Source: an uncultured Duncaniella sp.
GTDB taxonomy: Bacteria; Bacteroidota; Bacteroidia; Bacteroidales; Muribaculaceae
Reading direction: 5' to 3'
Length of the DNA stretch: 34,018 bases
NCBI GenBank assembly: GCA_910587165.1
Contig: CAJUKP010000025.1
Location: forward strand, 1-34,018
The position numbers and the translations under genes were made by a program. The notes below the pieces were generated by a model, which saw nothing but the letters and a program-made list of their open reading frames with translations, ran no database searches and was not told the DNA's origin. Below, piece by piece: positions 1 to 7,994 of the stretch; positions within the stretch are counted from its first letter, which is position 1; each line of letters starts with the position of its first letter.

Positions 1-692
1 CACATTGCGGGGATGTCAACGGTGGTGTTGGGGGCACCCATGATGAAGGGAGCGTCCTCGCAGAGTGCGGCGTAAGCATAGCACATGGAGGGAGCGATGT
101 GCTCCTTGTCATCAGCCTTCATGGCAGCCTCGAGGTCGGCGAGGGTGCCGTGATACTTCATGTCGATGGGAACGTAGACTTCGGTAGAAGCTGCCCAGAG
201 CACAACGACGCGGTCGACACCCTTTTCCTTCTTGAAGTTGCGGATGTCTTCGCGGAGCTGCTCCACCATCTCCCAACGGGTCTTGCCTTCCATCACGTTG
301 TCGCCGTTGAGGCGCTTCGCATAGTTGTGATCGAATGCAGCCTTCATGGGGACGATCTGCTCGAGCTCATCCTTTACAGGCTCGATGTCCTTGTCCTGGA
401 GCACCTCAGCATATTTGGCGCTCTGGTATGCGTTGGCGGGATATACGTCCCATGCGCCGAAGACGATGTCGTCGAGGCTTGCCATGGGAACGATTTCTTC
501 ATATTTGAGATATTTTTTGTCTGCTCCCTTGCCTACACGGATTTTGTCATACTGAGTCATGGAGCCGACGGGCTTTGAAAGGCCCTTGCGAGCCATGAGG
601 ACGCCGGTCATGAAGGTGGAGGTGACGGCGCCGAGACCTACTACGAGTACGCCAAGTTTGCCATTGGCGGGTTTTACGGTAGTGTTACTCAT
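1..692 (-). CDS. Myo-inositol-1-phosphate synthase, N-terminal part (cut by window edge)
   Basis: The first 230 residues of an inositol-3-phosphate synthase (glucose-6-phosphate to inositol-1-phosphate, NAD-dependent) are present; the rest lies beyond position 1. The start is the ATG at 692-690. After MSNTTVKPANGKLGVLVVGL comes a Rossmann-type glycine turn (GLGAVTST). Further on are WDVYPANAYQ, FDHNYAKRLNGDN, VVLWAASTEVYVP and APSMCYAYAALCEDAPF, blocks that I recognise from Bacteroides inositol synthases (about 430 residues). In Bacteroides this enzyme feeds phosphatidylinositol and inositol sphingolipid synthesis; that role here is inferred, because the partner genes are outside the window. 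It is a separate transcription unit from the DUF3256 operon, with its own candidate promoter near 801-808. Confidence 0.88.
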   Translation of the reverse strand, partial: MSNTTVKPANGKLGVLVVGLGAVTSTFMTGVLMARKGLSKPVGSMTQYDKIRVGKGADKKYLKYEEIVPMASLDDIVFGAWDVYPANAYQSAKYAEVLQDKDIEPVKDELEQIVPMKAAFDHNYAKRLNGDNVMEGKTRWEMVEQLREDIRNFKKEKGVDRVVVLWAASTEVYVPIDMKYHGTLADLEAAMKADDKEHIAPSMCYAYAALCEDAPFIMGAPNTTVDIPAM

Positions 693-800
693 GATTTTAG
701 TTTCTAAAAACAATGTGTTATAAATGATTGATATCTTGAATCGGGGCTCCGGAAAGGATGTTTATGAGTGGTAAAAGCACACTTCATCCTAAAGAGCGTC

Positions 801-808
801 CAAAAGTA
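801..808 (-). promoter_or_regulatory. Candidate -7 element for the inositol synthase gene
   Basis: Read on the minus strand this is TACTTTTG, a match to the Bacteroidetes -7 consensus TAnnTTTG. Nineteen to twenty bases upstream is only a T-rich TTTT in place of TTTG, so the -33 element is weak. It would give a leader of about 100 nt before the ATG at 692. Confidence 0.45.
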
Positions 809-945
809 GTGCTTTTTTGCGAAATGTAAAATAACTTTTATTTTAAAAATCGCTTAATATTGTAAATAAACGTTATATATTCGACTCAAATGCTAATTTC
901 AGTGAATTACATCCCTATTTAACATCTGCAATGTGAATAAATATT

Positions 946-980
946 AAAGGCGGTGTATTTGCATGAATACACCGCCTTTT
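946..980 (-). terminator. Intrinsic terminator after the DUF3256 gene
   Basis: A perfect 14-bp inverted repeat (946-959 with 966-979, six-base loop) has a GC-rich core GGCGGTGT. On the minus strand it is followed by TTTAATATTTATT. It lies 46 bases after the DUF3256 stop, so it fits as the end of the long minus-strand operon. The T-run is short, so its strength is uncertain. Confidence 0.75.
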
Positions 981-1025
981 GATGGAGCATAAAGAGCCTT
1001 CCGGCCCTCTGAAAAGTCTGTTCGT

Positions 1026-1640
1026 CTATCTTTTTACAAATTTCTTTCCGTTCCAGGCATACACCAGTTGCCCGCGCAGCGAGCCAGAGATCATCTCGTA
1101 GACATCGGGGTCGAGGAACTTGGCGAGATTGTTGGTCAGCGTGAGGGTTCCGTCGGCAGGCGTATAGTCGTATGAAGCGAGCATGAAGGGGGTCTGCATG
1201 GTCACCTCCTCGACACTTGTGCCCGGATTCACCCAATCTTTCCATTCAGGTTTGGCAAAATATCGGGCGGCATCCACCGGCTCCCACTTGCTGTTGAAGA
1301 AAGAGATGGTGGAGTCAAGACCGGGTGTGGCCACAGTCGATATAAGCGCGATCACCGTATCGCTTCCCACCGGAAGCACCACCATCTGGGCAGTGGACGA
1401 GTCGGTCAGCTTCACCTTGACAGAGGTCGGGGTGAGATCGGTGATCACCGACGATCCCTGCATCAGATTGGCCGACGGAGTGGAAAGGCCACTCTTGAAA
1501 TAGTCCACCATATCGAGGCGGGTATTGTGGTCAAGAAGCGGGAACACCTTGGCAGGAGCCGTTGTGAAGGCATCCGCAGCCGTCATGGCCGAGGCCACGG
1601 CAGCGCATAGCGTGAAAAATGTGAAAAGGAGATGTCTCAT
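1026..1640 (-). CDS. DUF3256 family exported protein
   Basis: A 204-residue protein that I recognise as the Bacteroidales family DUF3256, of unknown function. Residues 1-18 (MRHLLFTFFTLCAAVASA) form a signal peptide, so the protein is probably periplasmic. The rest is a small beta-rich domain with blocks such as DHNTRLDMVDYF near the start and WVNPGTSVEEV near residue 135. There is no lipobox and no catalytic motif that I can see. It starts 21 bases after the stop of the DEAD-box helicase gene and precedes a terminator, so it is probably the last gene of that operon. Confidence 0.8.
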   Translation of the reverse strand: MRHLLFTFFTLCAAVASAMTAADAFTTAPAKVFPLLDHNTRLDMVDYFKSGLSTPSANLMQGSSVITDLTPTSVKVKLTDSSTAQMVVLPVGSDTVIALISTVATPGLDSTISFFNSKWEPVDAARYFAKPEWKDWVNPGTSVEEVTMQTPFMLASYDYTPADGTLTLTNNLAKFLDPDVYEMISGSLRGQLVYAWNGKKFVKR

Positions 1641-1661
1641 TGCTATTCTGATGGTTTGTGT

Positions 1662-3377
1662 CTATTTCTTACGTTTCTTCTTGTCGGCGAGCTTCGAATA
1701 GTCGCGGTCGGGATCGGCTATCTCGCTGTGGAGCCGCTTGCCATAGAAATCGGCACCGGTGAGCGCACCCACCACTTTCCGCGCATCACTCTTCTTCACG
1801 TCGAAAAGCGAGTAGGCCGGAAGGAGGTCGATGCGACCCACGTCCACCCTCTTGCCGGTGACCTGTTTGTTGAGCAGCTCAATGAGATTGCCGGCGAAGA
1901 AGCCATCCCTCTTGCCCACGTTGACATATATGCGCTCCATACCTCTCGAGGCCGTGCGGCGATCCTTCTCGGCATCATCCTTGGGACGTTCGTGCGAAGG
2001 TTTGTCGCCGTTCTTCCCCTTGTTCTTCCCTTTGCGTTCGGGTTTGGCGTCGATGAAGTCAATCTTGGGCGCGTCCTTGTAGTAGGCGAGCAGACGGTTG
2101 AATTCGAGGGAGATGATGCGCTTCAGCAGATCCTCCTCCGACAGCCATTCGAGCTTGCGGGAGATGCCGGGGAGATAGCGGGCTATCTCATCCTCGCTCA
2201 CCTTGACGCGTTCGATCCGGTCGGCCAGACAATACAGCTGTTTCTCTATGATATGCTCGGGCGTAGGCACCTCGCGGCGCTCGAAGCTCTTTCCGATGAT
2301 GCGCTCGATCTCGCGCAGCTTCCCTTTCTCGCGGGAGTGGATTATCGCTATGGAAACTCCCGACTTGCCGGCACGTCCGGTTCGGCCCGAACGGTGGGTA
2401 TAGACAGACGTATCGTCAGGCAGACCATAATTGATCACATGGGTCAGGTCGCTCACATCAAGACCTCGGGCTGCCACGTCGGTAGCTACGAGGATATCGA
2501 CCACGCGGTCGCGGAATTTCTTCATCACGATGTCGCGCTGCTGCTGGGAGAGATCGCCATGGAGAGCCTCGGCATTATAGCCGTCGCGGATCAGGTTGTC
2601 GGCCACCTCCTGGGTGTCGCGGCGTGTGCGGCAGAAAATGATGGCGTAGATATTGGGCGAGTTGTCCACCACGCGCTTCAATGCGAGAGCCTTGTCGCGC
2701 GCGTTGACCATATAATATATGTGGCGCACATTCTCGGCTCCTTCGTTGCGCGAGCCCACCACGATCTCCTCATAGTCCTTCATATATCTCTTGGCTATCT
2801 TGAGGATACCCTCAGGCATAGTGGCCGAGAAGAGAAGCATCTTGCGGTCGGCGGGTATGTGGGACAGGATCTCCTCTATAGAGTCGAGGAAGCCCATATT
2901 GAGCATTTCGTCCGCCTCGTCGAGCACCACAGTGGTCACCTCGTCAAGCTTGACCACACCGCGCTTTATCAGGTCGATGAGTCGTCCGGGTGTAGCGACG
3001 ATGATCTGGGCACCGTGGCGCAAGGCACGGATCTGGCTCTCGATGCTTGAGCCGCCGTAGACAGGTATCACCTTCACACCCGGCTCGTAGATGGAGAAAT
3101 CCACAAGGTCGCCGCTGATCTGCAGGCAGAGTTCGCGTGTCGGGGCAAGCACGAGTGCCTGCGGACGCTTCATGGCCGGATCAACTCTCTGCAGCACGGG
3201 GAGACCGAAAGCGGCAGTCTTGCCCGTGCCGGTCTGGGCAAGGGCTATTATATCCTGGGCATCTCCCAGCAAGCGGGGGATGACACGTTCCTGGATTGGC
3301 ATTGGGGTTTCAAAGCCGAGTTCTTCCACGGCTTTGCGGAGCGGGGCGCTGACCCCGAGTTCTTCAAATGTTTTCAT
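1662..3377 (-). CDS. DEAD-box ATP-dependent RNA helicase (DeaD/CsdA-like)
   Basis: A 571-residue RNA helicase with the full motif set: Q motif around residues 20-29, AQTGTGKT at 47-54, PTREL at 79-83, TPGR at 129-132, DEAD at 153-156, SAT at 184-186, then ATDVAARGLD and HRSGRTGRAG in the second RecA domain. A basic linker (KGKNKGKNGDK) leads to a DbpA-type RNA-binding domain at about 466-540, and the C-terminus is very basic (KKKRKK). Proteins of this build remodel rRNA during ribosome assembly and help at low temperature; that role is inferred from the family. The gene lies 44 bases after the EnvC-like gene on the same strand and is probably co-transcribed with it. Confidence 0.95.
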   Translation of the reverse strand: MKTFEELGVSAPLRKAVEELGFETPMPIQERVIPRLLGDAQDIIALAQTGTGKTAAFGLPVLQRVDPAMKRPQALVLAPTRELCLQISGDLVDFSIYEPGVKVIPVYGGSSIESQIRALRHGAQIIVATPGRLIDLIKRGVVKLDEVTTVVLDEADEMLNMGFLDSIEEILSHIPADRKMLLFSATMPEGILKIAKRYMKDYEEIVVGSRNEGAENVRHIYYMVNARDKALALKRVVDNSPNIYAIIFCRTRRDTQEVADNLIRDGYNAEALHGDLSQQQRDIVMKKFRDRVVDILVATDVAARGLDVSDLTHVINYGLPDDTSVYTHRSGRTGRAGKSGVSIAIIHSREKGKLREIERIIGKSFERREVPTPEHIIEKQLYCLADRIERVKVSEDEIARYLPGISRKLEWLSEEDLLKRIISLEFNRLLAYYKDAPKIDFIDAKPERKGKNKGKNGDKPSHERPKDDAEKDRRTASRGMERIYVNVGKRDGFFAGNLIELLNKQVTGKRVDVGRIDLLPAYSLFDVKKSDARKVVGALTGADFYGKRLHSEIADPDRDYSKLADKKKRKK

Positions 3378-3421
3378 ATAAATGTTTTATATAAACAAAA
3401 CCCTCAGGAAGACGGATTTGT

Positions 3422-4804
3422 TTATTTCACCCACTGTAGCGGGTTGAGTTTACGACGTTCGTCGCGGATTTCAAAATGGAGTGTCCCCTTGCCGTCGTTG
3501 GCAGGGTCGGAGAACAGAGATCCGAGGTTCTGTCCGGCCTTTACTTTCTCACCTTTACGGACGCTGACCGCACCGAGGCCGGCATAGACGGTCAGGTATG
3601 AACCGTGGCGGAGCATCACGATGGAGTTGAAACCGTCCTGACGGAATATAGCCGACACGGTTCCACCGTAGACAGAGCGCACAGAGGTATGTCCGGCTGT
3701 CTCTACATCAATACCGGCATTGTCGGTCATGACGTGCTTGAGTGTCGGGTGGGGCTGACGTCCGAAGCGGCGGATGATCTTGTAGCGTCCGGCCACAGGG
3801 AACAGCAGACGACCCTTGCTGGAGGCAAATGAGCCGGTGAGCGCCGAGGCATCGTTGTTTTCAGCCACCTTTTCCTCGGCACGGGCCGAAGCGACCTGAC
3901 GGGCCGACGGGGTGTCGGCACTTTTTCCGGCATTACCGCTCTTCGCGGCCTTGCGCCTGGCTACCTGCTCTTTCTTCTTGCGTTCGGCCTCCTCGCGTGC
4001 CATACGGGCCTGCTCGGCGGCTATGAGGCGGTCAAGCTCGCGATCGAGGGCGGCGGCCTTGCGCTTGCGGGCATCGAGCTCGGCCCTCAGCTCCTTGTCC
4101 TGTGATTTCAGCGAGCTGACTATCCGGCTGGATTCCTCCTGCTGACGGGCCAGTTTCTGCCTGGCGCTCTCGGCATTGCGGTAGGCGCGGTCCTGCAGAT
4201 GGCGTAGCCCCGTGAGGTGCTGGCGCCGCTCGGCTATACGGTCGATGGCATCGCTGATATCCTTGGCCTTCTCCTCGCGCCATCTGGAGAACCGCCTCAG
4301 ATAGCGCACTCTGGCCCATGCTTCGGAGAAACTCTTGGCCGAGAAGACGAACGAGACGGCATTGATGTGTCCGGCCGTGGGCTGAAGCTGCCTCAGGGCT
4401 TCCATATATGCTGTCCGCAGACCGGCGAGATTCTTCTCGAGTATGGCTATCGAGTCGGTGGTGGCGTTGATATGTGAGCCGATCGAGTCGATGTGGCCGC
4501 GGAGGCGGGTGATGTCGGCATTCGAACTTTCTATATCGGCATTGAGGGTGTTGAGACGGTTGAGCTGCCTCTTTAGCTCCACGCCGGTGGTGTTGAGGCG
4601 TGTGGCGGTCTCGGAGATCTTGAGTTGAGTGGCGTTCTGCTCCTTCCTCACGGCATCCACCGAGCGGGTGGTGCGGGCCGGGGCCTTGCGCCGGGACGAT
4701 CGCCGGTTCTGCCCCTCAGCCCCGGGGGATAAGACGAGCAATGCCGCCGTCACGAGAAGCAGACAGCGGATGCCACGGAGGTATTTCTGACTCAAAAAGG
4801 TCAC
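3422..4804 (-). CDS. EnvC-like murein hydrolase activator (degenerate LytM/M23 domain)
   Basis: A 460-residue exported protein: signal peptide within residues 1-32, long coiled-coil segments at about 50-130 and 170-290, then a LytM domain at about 335-460. The M23 zinc site is not intact. The HxxxD motif reads NAGID (His replaced by Asn), the YxHL position reads YAGL, and the final HLHFE reads TLHFE. This build matches EnvC-type proteins, which activate cell-wall amidases instead of cutting peptidoglycan themselves. The start is GTG at 4804-4802, which shares one base with the TAG stop of the DUF4292 gene (TAGTG), so translation is probably coupled. The order dut, TPR, DUF4292, this gene recurs in Bacteroidales as far as I recall. 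Confidence 0.88.
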   Translation of the reverse strand: MTFLSQKYLRGIRCLLLVTAALLVLSPGAEGQNRRSSRRKAPARTTRSVDAVRKEQNATQLKISETATRLNTTGVELKRQLNRLNTLNADIESSNADITRLRGHIDSIGSHINATTDSIAILEKNLAGLRTAYMEALRQLQPTAGHINAVSFVFSAKSFSEAWARVRYLRRFSRWREEKAKDISDAIDRIAERRQHLTGLRHLQDRAYRNAESARQKLARQQEESSRIVSSLKSQDKELRAELDARKRKAAALDRELDRLIAAEQARMAREEAERKKKEQVARRKAAKSGNAGKSADTPSARQVASARAEEKVAENNDASALTGSFASSKGRLLFPVAGRYKIIRRFGRQPHPTLKHVMTDNAGIDVETAGHTSVRSVYGGTVSAIFRQDGFNSIVMLRHGSYLTVYAGLGAVSVRKGEKVKAGQNLGSLFSDPANDGKGTLHFEIRDERRKLNPLQWVK

Positions 4805-5631
4805 TATTTCAGCGAATCAAGCAATTTTAGGAGTGATGATGCGGAAATCCGGCGGTAGCCCTTGGGAATGGAGAACTTCCCGGGAGCTGTAGCGGAACGG
4901 TCTATGCTGTTGAGAGAGTATTCGATACGGGCCTCCACCGCCTTATCCTTCAGATTGCCGGACAAGGCGATCTCTTCGGGAAATCCGGAGGTATTGTTGC
5001 GGGGATAGGAGTAGTCCACACGTGCGTCATGGCCAGTCTTACCCGACATCTCGAGGCTCCCGAGGGTGTTGCCTTCGGTAGTCGCCGTGAACATATAGCT
5101 CAGTCCGCCCGAGGCGCGCGGAGGGGTCACGGTGTATGAACCCTGAAGCGCCGACACCTTGCAGCGGCGGAAATCGGGCGACGATGCCCCCACCTCGAAG
5201 ATTCTTCCGAGCAACAGGCTCTGCACATTGTCGACCGTGGCCGGGAAACCTCCGAGAAGTTTGTCAAGACTCTCGGCCACATATATCTTCTGCATTTTGA
5301 CATAGGCTTTCACCGAGTCGCCGGTGATGCTTGCAGCCGCTACCTCCATGCCGAAAAACCGGAGCGAGAGACGAATCTCCTCTCCCCTGACGAGAGTCAT
5401 GGTGCCCCCGAGCTTGGCCGAGACAGGCTTGCGGAGAGCAACGTTAACAGGGAGTTTCATGACCTGCCAGTTTCCCTTATCGGCAAGCGCGCGCGCCAGC
5501 GAGGAGACATCGGCGGTCTCCCCTGTCCCTTTCATATCTTCGGGCGCCACGGCCACACCCTTCGATGAAGAGCATGAGAACACGGCCAGCGCCACACACA
5601 ATACGAGAAACGTGTATAGTAACTTTTTCAT
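4804..5631 (-). CDS. DUF4292 lipoprotein
   Basis: A 275-residue lipoprotein when read from the ATG at 5631; a longer reading from 5655 adds eight residues but would overlap the TPR gene by 19 bases. The chosen start has a good ribosome-binding site (GAAGGAA directly before the ATG) that overlaps the end of the TPR gene. Residues 1-20 (MKKLLYTFLVLCVALAVFSC) form a lipoprotein signal with Cys20. The body is beta-rich and I recognise it as DUF4292, a LolA/LolB-like fold family of Bacteroidetes; transport of lipoproteins is a guess from fold resemblance only. It sits between a TPR gene and the EnvC-like gene with overlaps or near-overlaps on both sides. Confidence 0.8.
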   Translation of the reverse strand: MKKLLYTFLVLCVALAVFSCSSSKGVAVAPEDMKGTGETADVSSLARALADKGNWQVMKLPVNVALRKPVSAKLGGTMTLVRGEEIRLSLRFFGMEVAAASITGDSVKAYVKMQKIYVAESLDKLLGGFPATVDNVQSLLLGRIFEVGASSPDFRRCKVSALQGSYTVTPPRASGGLSYMFTATTEGNTLGSLEMSGKTGHDARVDYSYPRNNTSGFPEEIALSGNLKDKAVEARIEYSLNSIDRSATAPGKFSIPKGYRRISASSLLKLLDSLK

Positions 5632-5636
5632 TTCCT

Positions 5637-7385
5637 TCAATCTTTGACTAAGCATTTTTCCTTCACCTTCCGTCTGATCTTCTCATTGTCAGGATCAAGA
5701 GTGAGGGCCTTCTTCCAGAACTCTATAGCCTTGCGGGGCTCGCCGTCCATGAAATAGATGTCGCCGGCATGGTCGAGCACATCGGCCGACGGTTCGTTGC
5801 CCTCCTCGAGAAGGAGCACCCGGTCCATGATCTCACGGGCCTTCGTGTAATCCTTTCTCTTGAAAAGCACCCATGCATACGTGTCGAGCGAGGTGGCCTG
5901 GTCGGGCTCGGCGGCAATCACTTTCTCTATGAGCCTGAGGGCTTCATCGAGGTCTCCACCCTCGCAAGCCATGAAATAAGCCGAGTTGTTCATGGCCAGA
6001 TAGTTGGTGGGATCATAGAGGATCGCCTTCTTGTAATATGTGAACGCGCTGTCGGCCTGCTCCATAGAGTAGAGCGCGTCACCCCAGGCTCCGTAGATGC
6101 GCGAGAGGGTCTCGGCATCCCCCTCGTCCGTGAGCTCGAGCGCCTCCTTGTATTGCCCGATGGCCTCCAGCGGCTTCCCGTCCTGACTATAGATGGAACC
6201 GAGCATGAGATGCTGGCGTCCGTTGTCAGGATAATAGCGGAATGAACGGACAATGGCGTCAGCAGCCCTGTCATATTCTTCAGTCTGGAGATAGAGCGAT
6301 GCAAGCATCTCCCACCCCTGCGGATCGGCGGGGTCGAGACCGAGAGTCTGCTCAGTCTGCTCTGCCGCGCTCTTGTAGTCACGCACAGTGATGAGGAAAC
6401 GCGAATACAGGTCATGTATGTCATGTTCGAGAGGATGCACCACAAGAAGAGTATCGAAAAGCTCGCGTATGCGAGGCTGCTGGACGGAGTCGGTGATCAT
6501 CTCGGAGATGTAGCTGCGCAACAGCATGAGTTTGGTGTCGACATCGAGACTGTTCTGTCTGAGCGCCACGAACACCTCGCGGTCGAAGCCGGCGGAGTCG
6601 CCGATCTCGTTGAAATACTGGGCTTTTGAATACCGGGCATATCCGCTGGAGGGGTCAAGCTCCACAGCACGGTCAAAGAAGCCGAGAGCCTGTTCCTTGC
6701 GGCCCATCATGGAATAGACATCACCCGAGAACACCTGAAAATCCACGTTCGAGGGCGAGGCCTGGCGGAGACGGTCAGCCTCGGACACCACGGCCAATGT
6801 ATCGTTCTCGATCAGATAGATCTGTATCTTCTTGCCGGAAAGAGGGATGTTAGGCCCCTCGGTAAGTTCGATGGAGTCATATATCTCTATGGCCCTGCGG
6901 CGGTCGGCGGCATCGCCACCCTGGGCGAGCATATCCGCAAGCCTGTAGGTAAGCTCTATCTTGTCGGGATGAAGCCGGTGCATGGTGTTCCACACTCTCA
7001 GCCCCTCGTCCCGGAGCCCCATATTGTCGTTTAGCAGACCGTAACGCACCCCTGAATAATAGTCAGAGGGATTGGCCTCCCAGTAATCCTTCATCAGCCC
7101 GAGCGCCGTGCGGGCGTTTGTCGTGTCATGCTGGGCTATCGAAAGAAGAAACGCCGACAGTTCCATGCCGGTCTCCCGGTCGGAGGGATTGAGCTCATGG
7201 GCACGCCTCAACAGCTCGAAAGCCGCGTCGGGGTTGCCCTGCGACTTTTCACGAAGGGCTTCAAGAAATATATAGTCGGCCTTTGCCGAATCCTCGGCGC
7301 TTGCCGACGCCTTGCGGGGACGGGCCGAGGCTATGAGAGCCACGGCAAGCGCCACGAGGGTTATGAATATTGGAAGTCGCTTCAT
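5637..7385 (-). CDS. Exported tetratricopeptide-repeat protein
   Basis: A 582-residue protein read from the ATG at 7385, which opens a clear signal peptide (MKRLPIFITLVALAVALIAS). The frame is open further upstream, but that extension is not signal-like and would lie in the dut leader. The mature part consists almost entirely of TPR units, recognisable by spaced A/G and P residues such as NPSDRETG, LDPSSGYARYSKAQ, LYDPTNYLAMNNSAY and LTLDPDNEKIR. TPR proteins are scaffolds for protein complexes; the partner is not shown by the sequence. It lies 58 bases after dut and its stop overlaps the ribosome-binding site of the DUF4292 gene, so the three form one operon. Confidence 0.88.
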   Translation of the reverse strand: MKRLPIFITLVALAVALIASARPRKASASAEDSAKADYIFLEALREKSQGNPDAAFELLRRAHELNPSDRETGMELSAFLLSIAQHDTTNARTALGLMKDYWEANPSDYYSGVRYGLLNDNMGLRDEGLRVWNTMHRLHPDKIELTYRLADMLAQGGDAADRRRAIEIYDSIELTEGPNIPLSGKKIQIYLIENDTLAVVSEADRLRQASPSNVDFQVFSGDVYSMMGRKEQALGFFDRAVELDPSSGYARYSKAQYFNEIGDSAGFDREVFVALRQNSLDVDTKLMLLRSYISEMITDSVQQPRIRELFDTLLVVHPLEHDIHDLYSRFLITVRDYKSAAEQTEQTLGLDPADPQGWEMLASLYLQTEEYDRAADAIVRSFRYYPDNGRQHLMLGSIYSQDGKPLEAIGQYKEALELTDEGDAETLSRIYGAWGDALYSMEQADSAFTYYKKAILYDPTNYLAMNNSAYFMACEGGDLDEALRLIEKVIAAEPDQATSLDTYAWVLFKRKDYTKAREIMDRVLLLEEGNEPSADVLDHAGDIYFMDGEPRKAIEFWKKALTLDPDNEKIRRKVKEKCLVKD

Positions 7386-7443
7386 TATTGTGAAATTGGA
7401 TTGAACGTGAGGAGAACAGGAGTGGAGATGGCCTCGGGAATGA

Positions 7444-7887
7444 TCAGTCCACGCCGGTGTGGCCGAACCCACCTTCGCCCCTGACGGTCTCGTCGAGACG
7501 CTTCACGGGCTCCCATTCCACATGAACATATTCCTTGATCACCATCTGGGCTATACGCTCGCCGGGATTGACGGTGAATGCAGTATCCGAGAGATTGATG
7601 AGCACCACCCCGATCTCGCCACGGAAATCGGCATCAACCGTGCCGGGAGTGTTGACGATCGAGATGCCGTGTTTCAGCGCAAGGCCCGAGCGCGGACGTA
7701 TCTGGCACTCATAGCCGCGCGGAAGCTGCAGACGGATACCGGTCGGGATGAGAGCGCGCTGAAGCGGACGCAGCTCCAGGGGGGCGTCGAGGCGGGCATG
7801 GATATCCATACCGGCGGACGACGGGGTTTCGTAGGCGGGCAGATCATAGCCCGAGTCATTGATGATTTTTACCTTTATACTGTTCAT
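7444..7887 (-). CDS. dut: dUTP diphosphatase
   Basis: Trimeric dUTPase, which hydrolyses dUTP to dUMP and keeps uracil out of DNA. From the ATG at 7887 it has 147 residues, the normal family length; an upstream in-frame Met at 7941 would add 18 residues unlike the family. Visible motifs: SAGMDIHA (motif I), RPRSGLALKHG (II), VNTPGTVDADFRGEI (III), GERIAQMV (IV) and RGEGGFGHTG (V), the last being the glycine-rich flexible tail. It is the first gene of the dut-TPR-DUF4292-envC run. Confidence 0.96.
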   Translation of the reverse strand: MNSIKVKIINDSGYDLPAYETPSSAGMDIHARLDAPLELRPLQRALIPTGIRLQLPRGYECQIRPRSGLALKHGISIVNTPGTVDADFRGEIGVVLINLSDTAFTVNPGERIAQMVIKEYVHVEWEPVKRLDETVRGEGGFGHTGVD

Positions 7888-7957
7888 ATCAATATGTCGT
7901 GATGTTGGACCGGCAGTGGGTGGTCGCCGTCGCGGCAACATCTGCCTTTATAATAAA

Positions 7958-7972
7958 CACCCGTGAGGGGTG
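7958..7972 (-). terminator. Weak hairpin between histidine kinase and dut
   Basis: CACCC and GGGTG pair around a five-base loop. On the minus strand the hairpin is followed by TTTATTAT. The stem has only five base pairs, so it may be a weak or attenuating terminator, or chance. Confidence 0.3.
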
Positions 7973-7994
7973 CAAAAGTTTACAGCTCCGGCCG

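Larger units (their letters stand above)
693..1025. other. Intergenic region with promoter and terminator
   Basis: This 333-bp stretch is AT-rich and holds no credible gene. It contains the leader and candidate promoter of the inositol synthase gene and, near its right end, the terminator of the operon that ends with the DUF3256 gene. Both neighbouring genes are on the minus strand. Confidence 0.6.

Noticed and set aside
99..578. Plus-strand frame of 159 codons near the window start
   Set aside because: It is antisense to the inositol synthase gene, whose protein sequence is recognisable.
1632..3050. Long plus-strand reading frame of 472 codons
   Set aside because: It lies wholly opposite the DEAD-box helicase gene, has no family features, and is rich in His, Leu and Val as expected for the antisense of a GC-rich gene.
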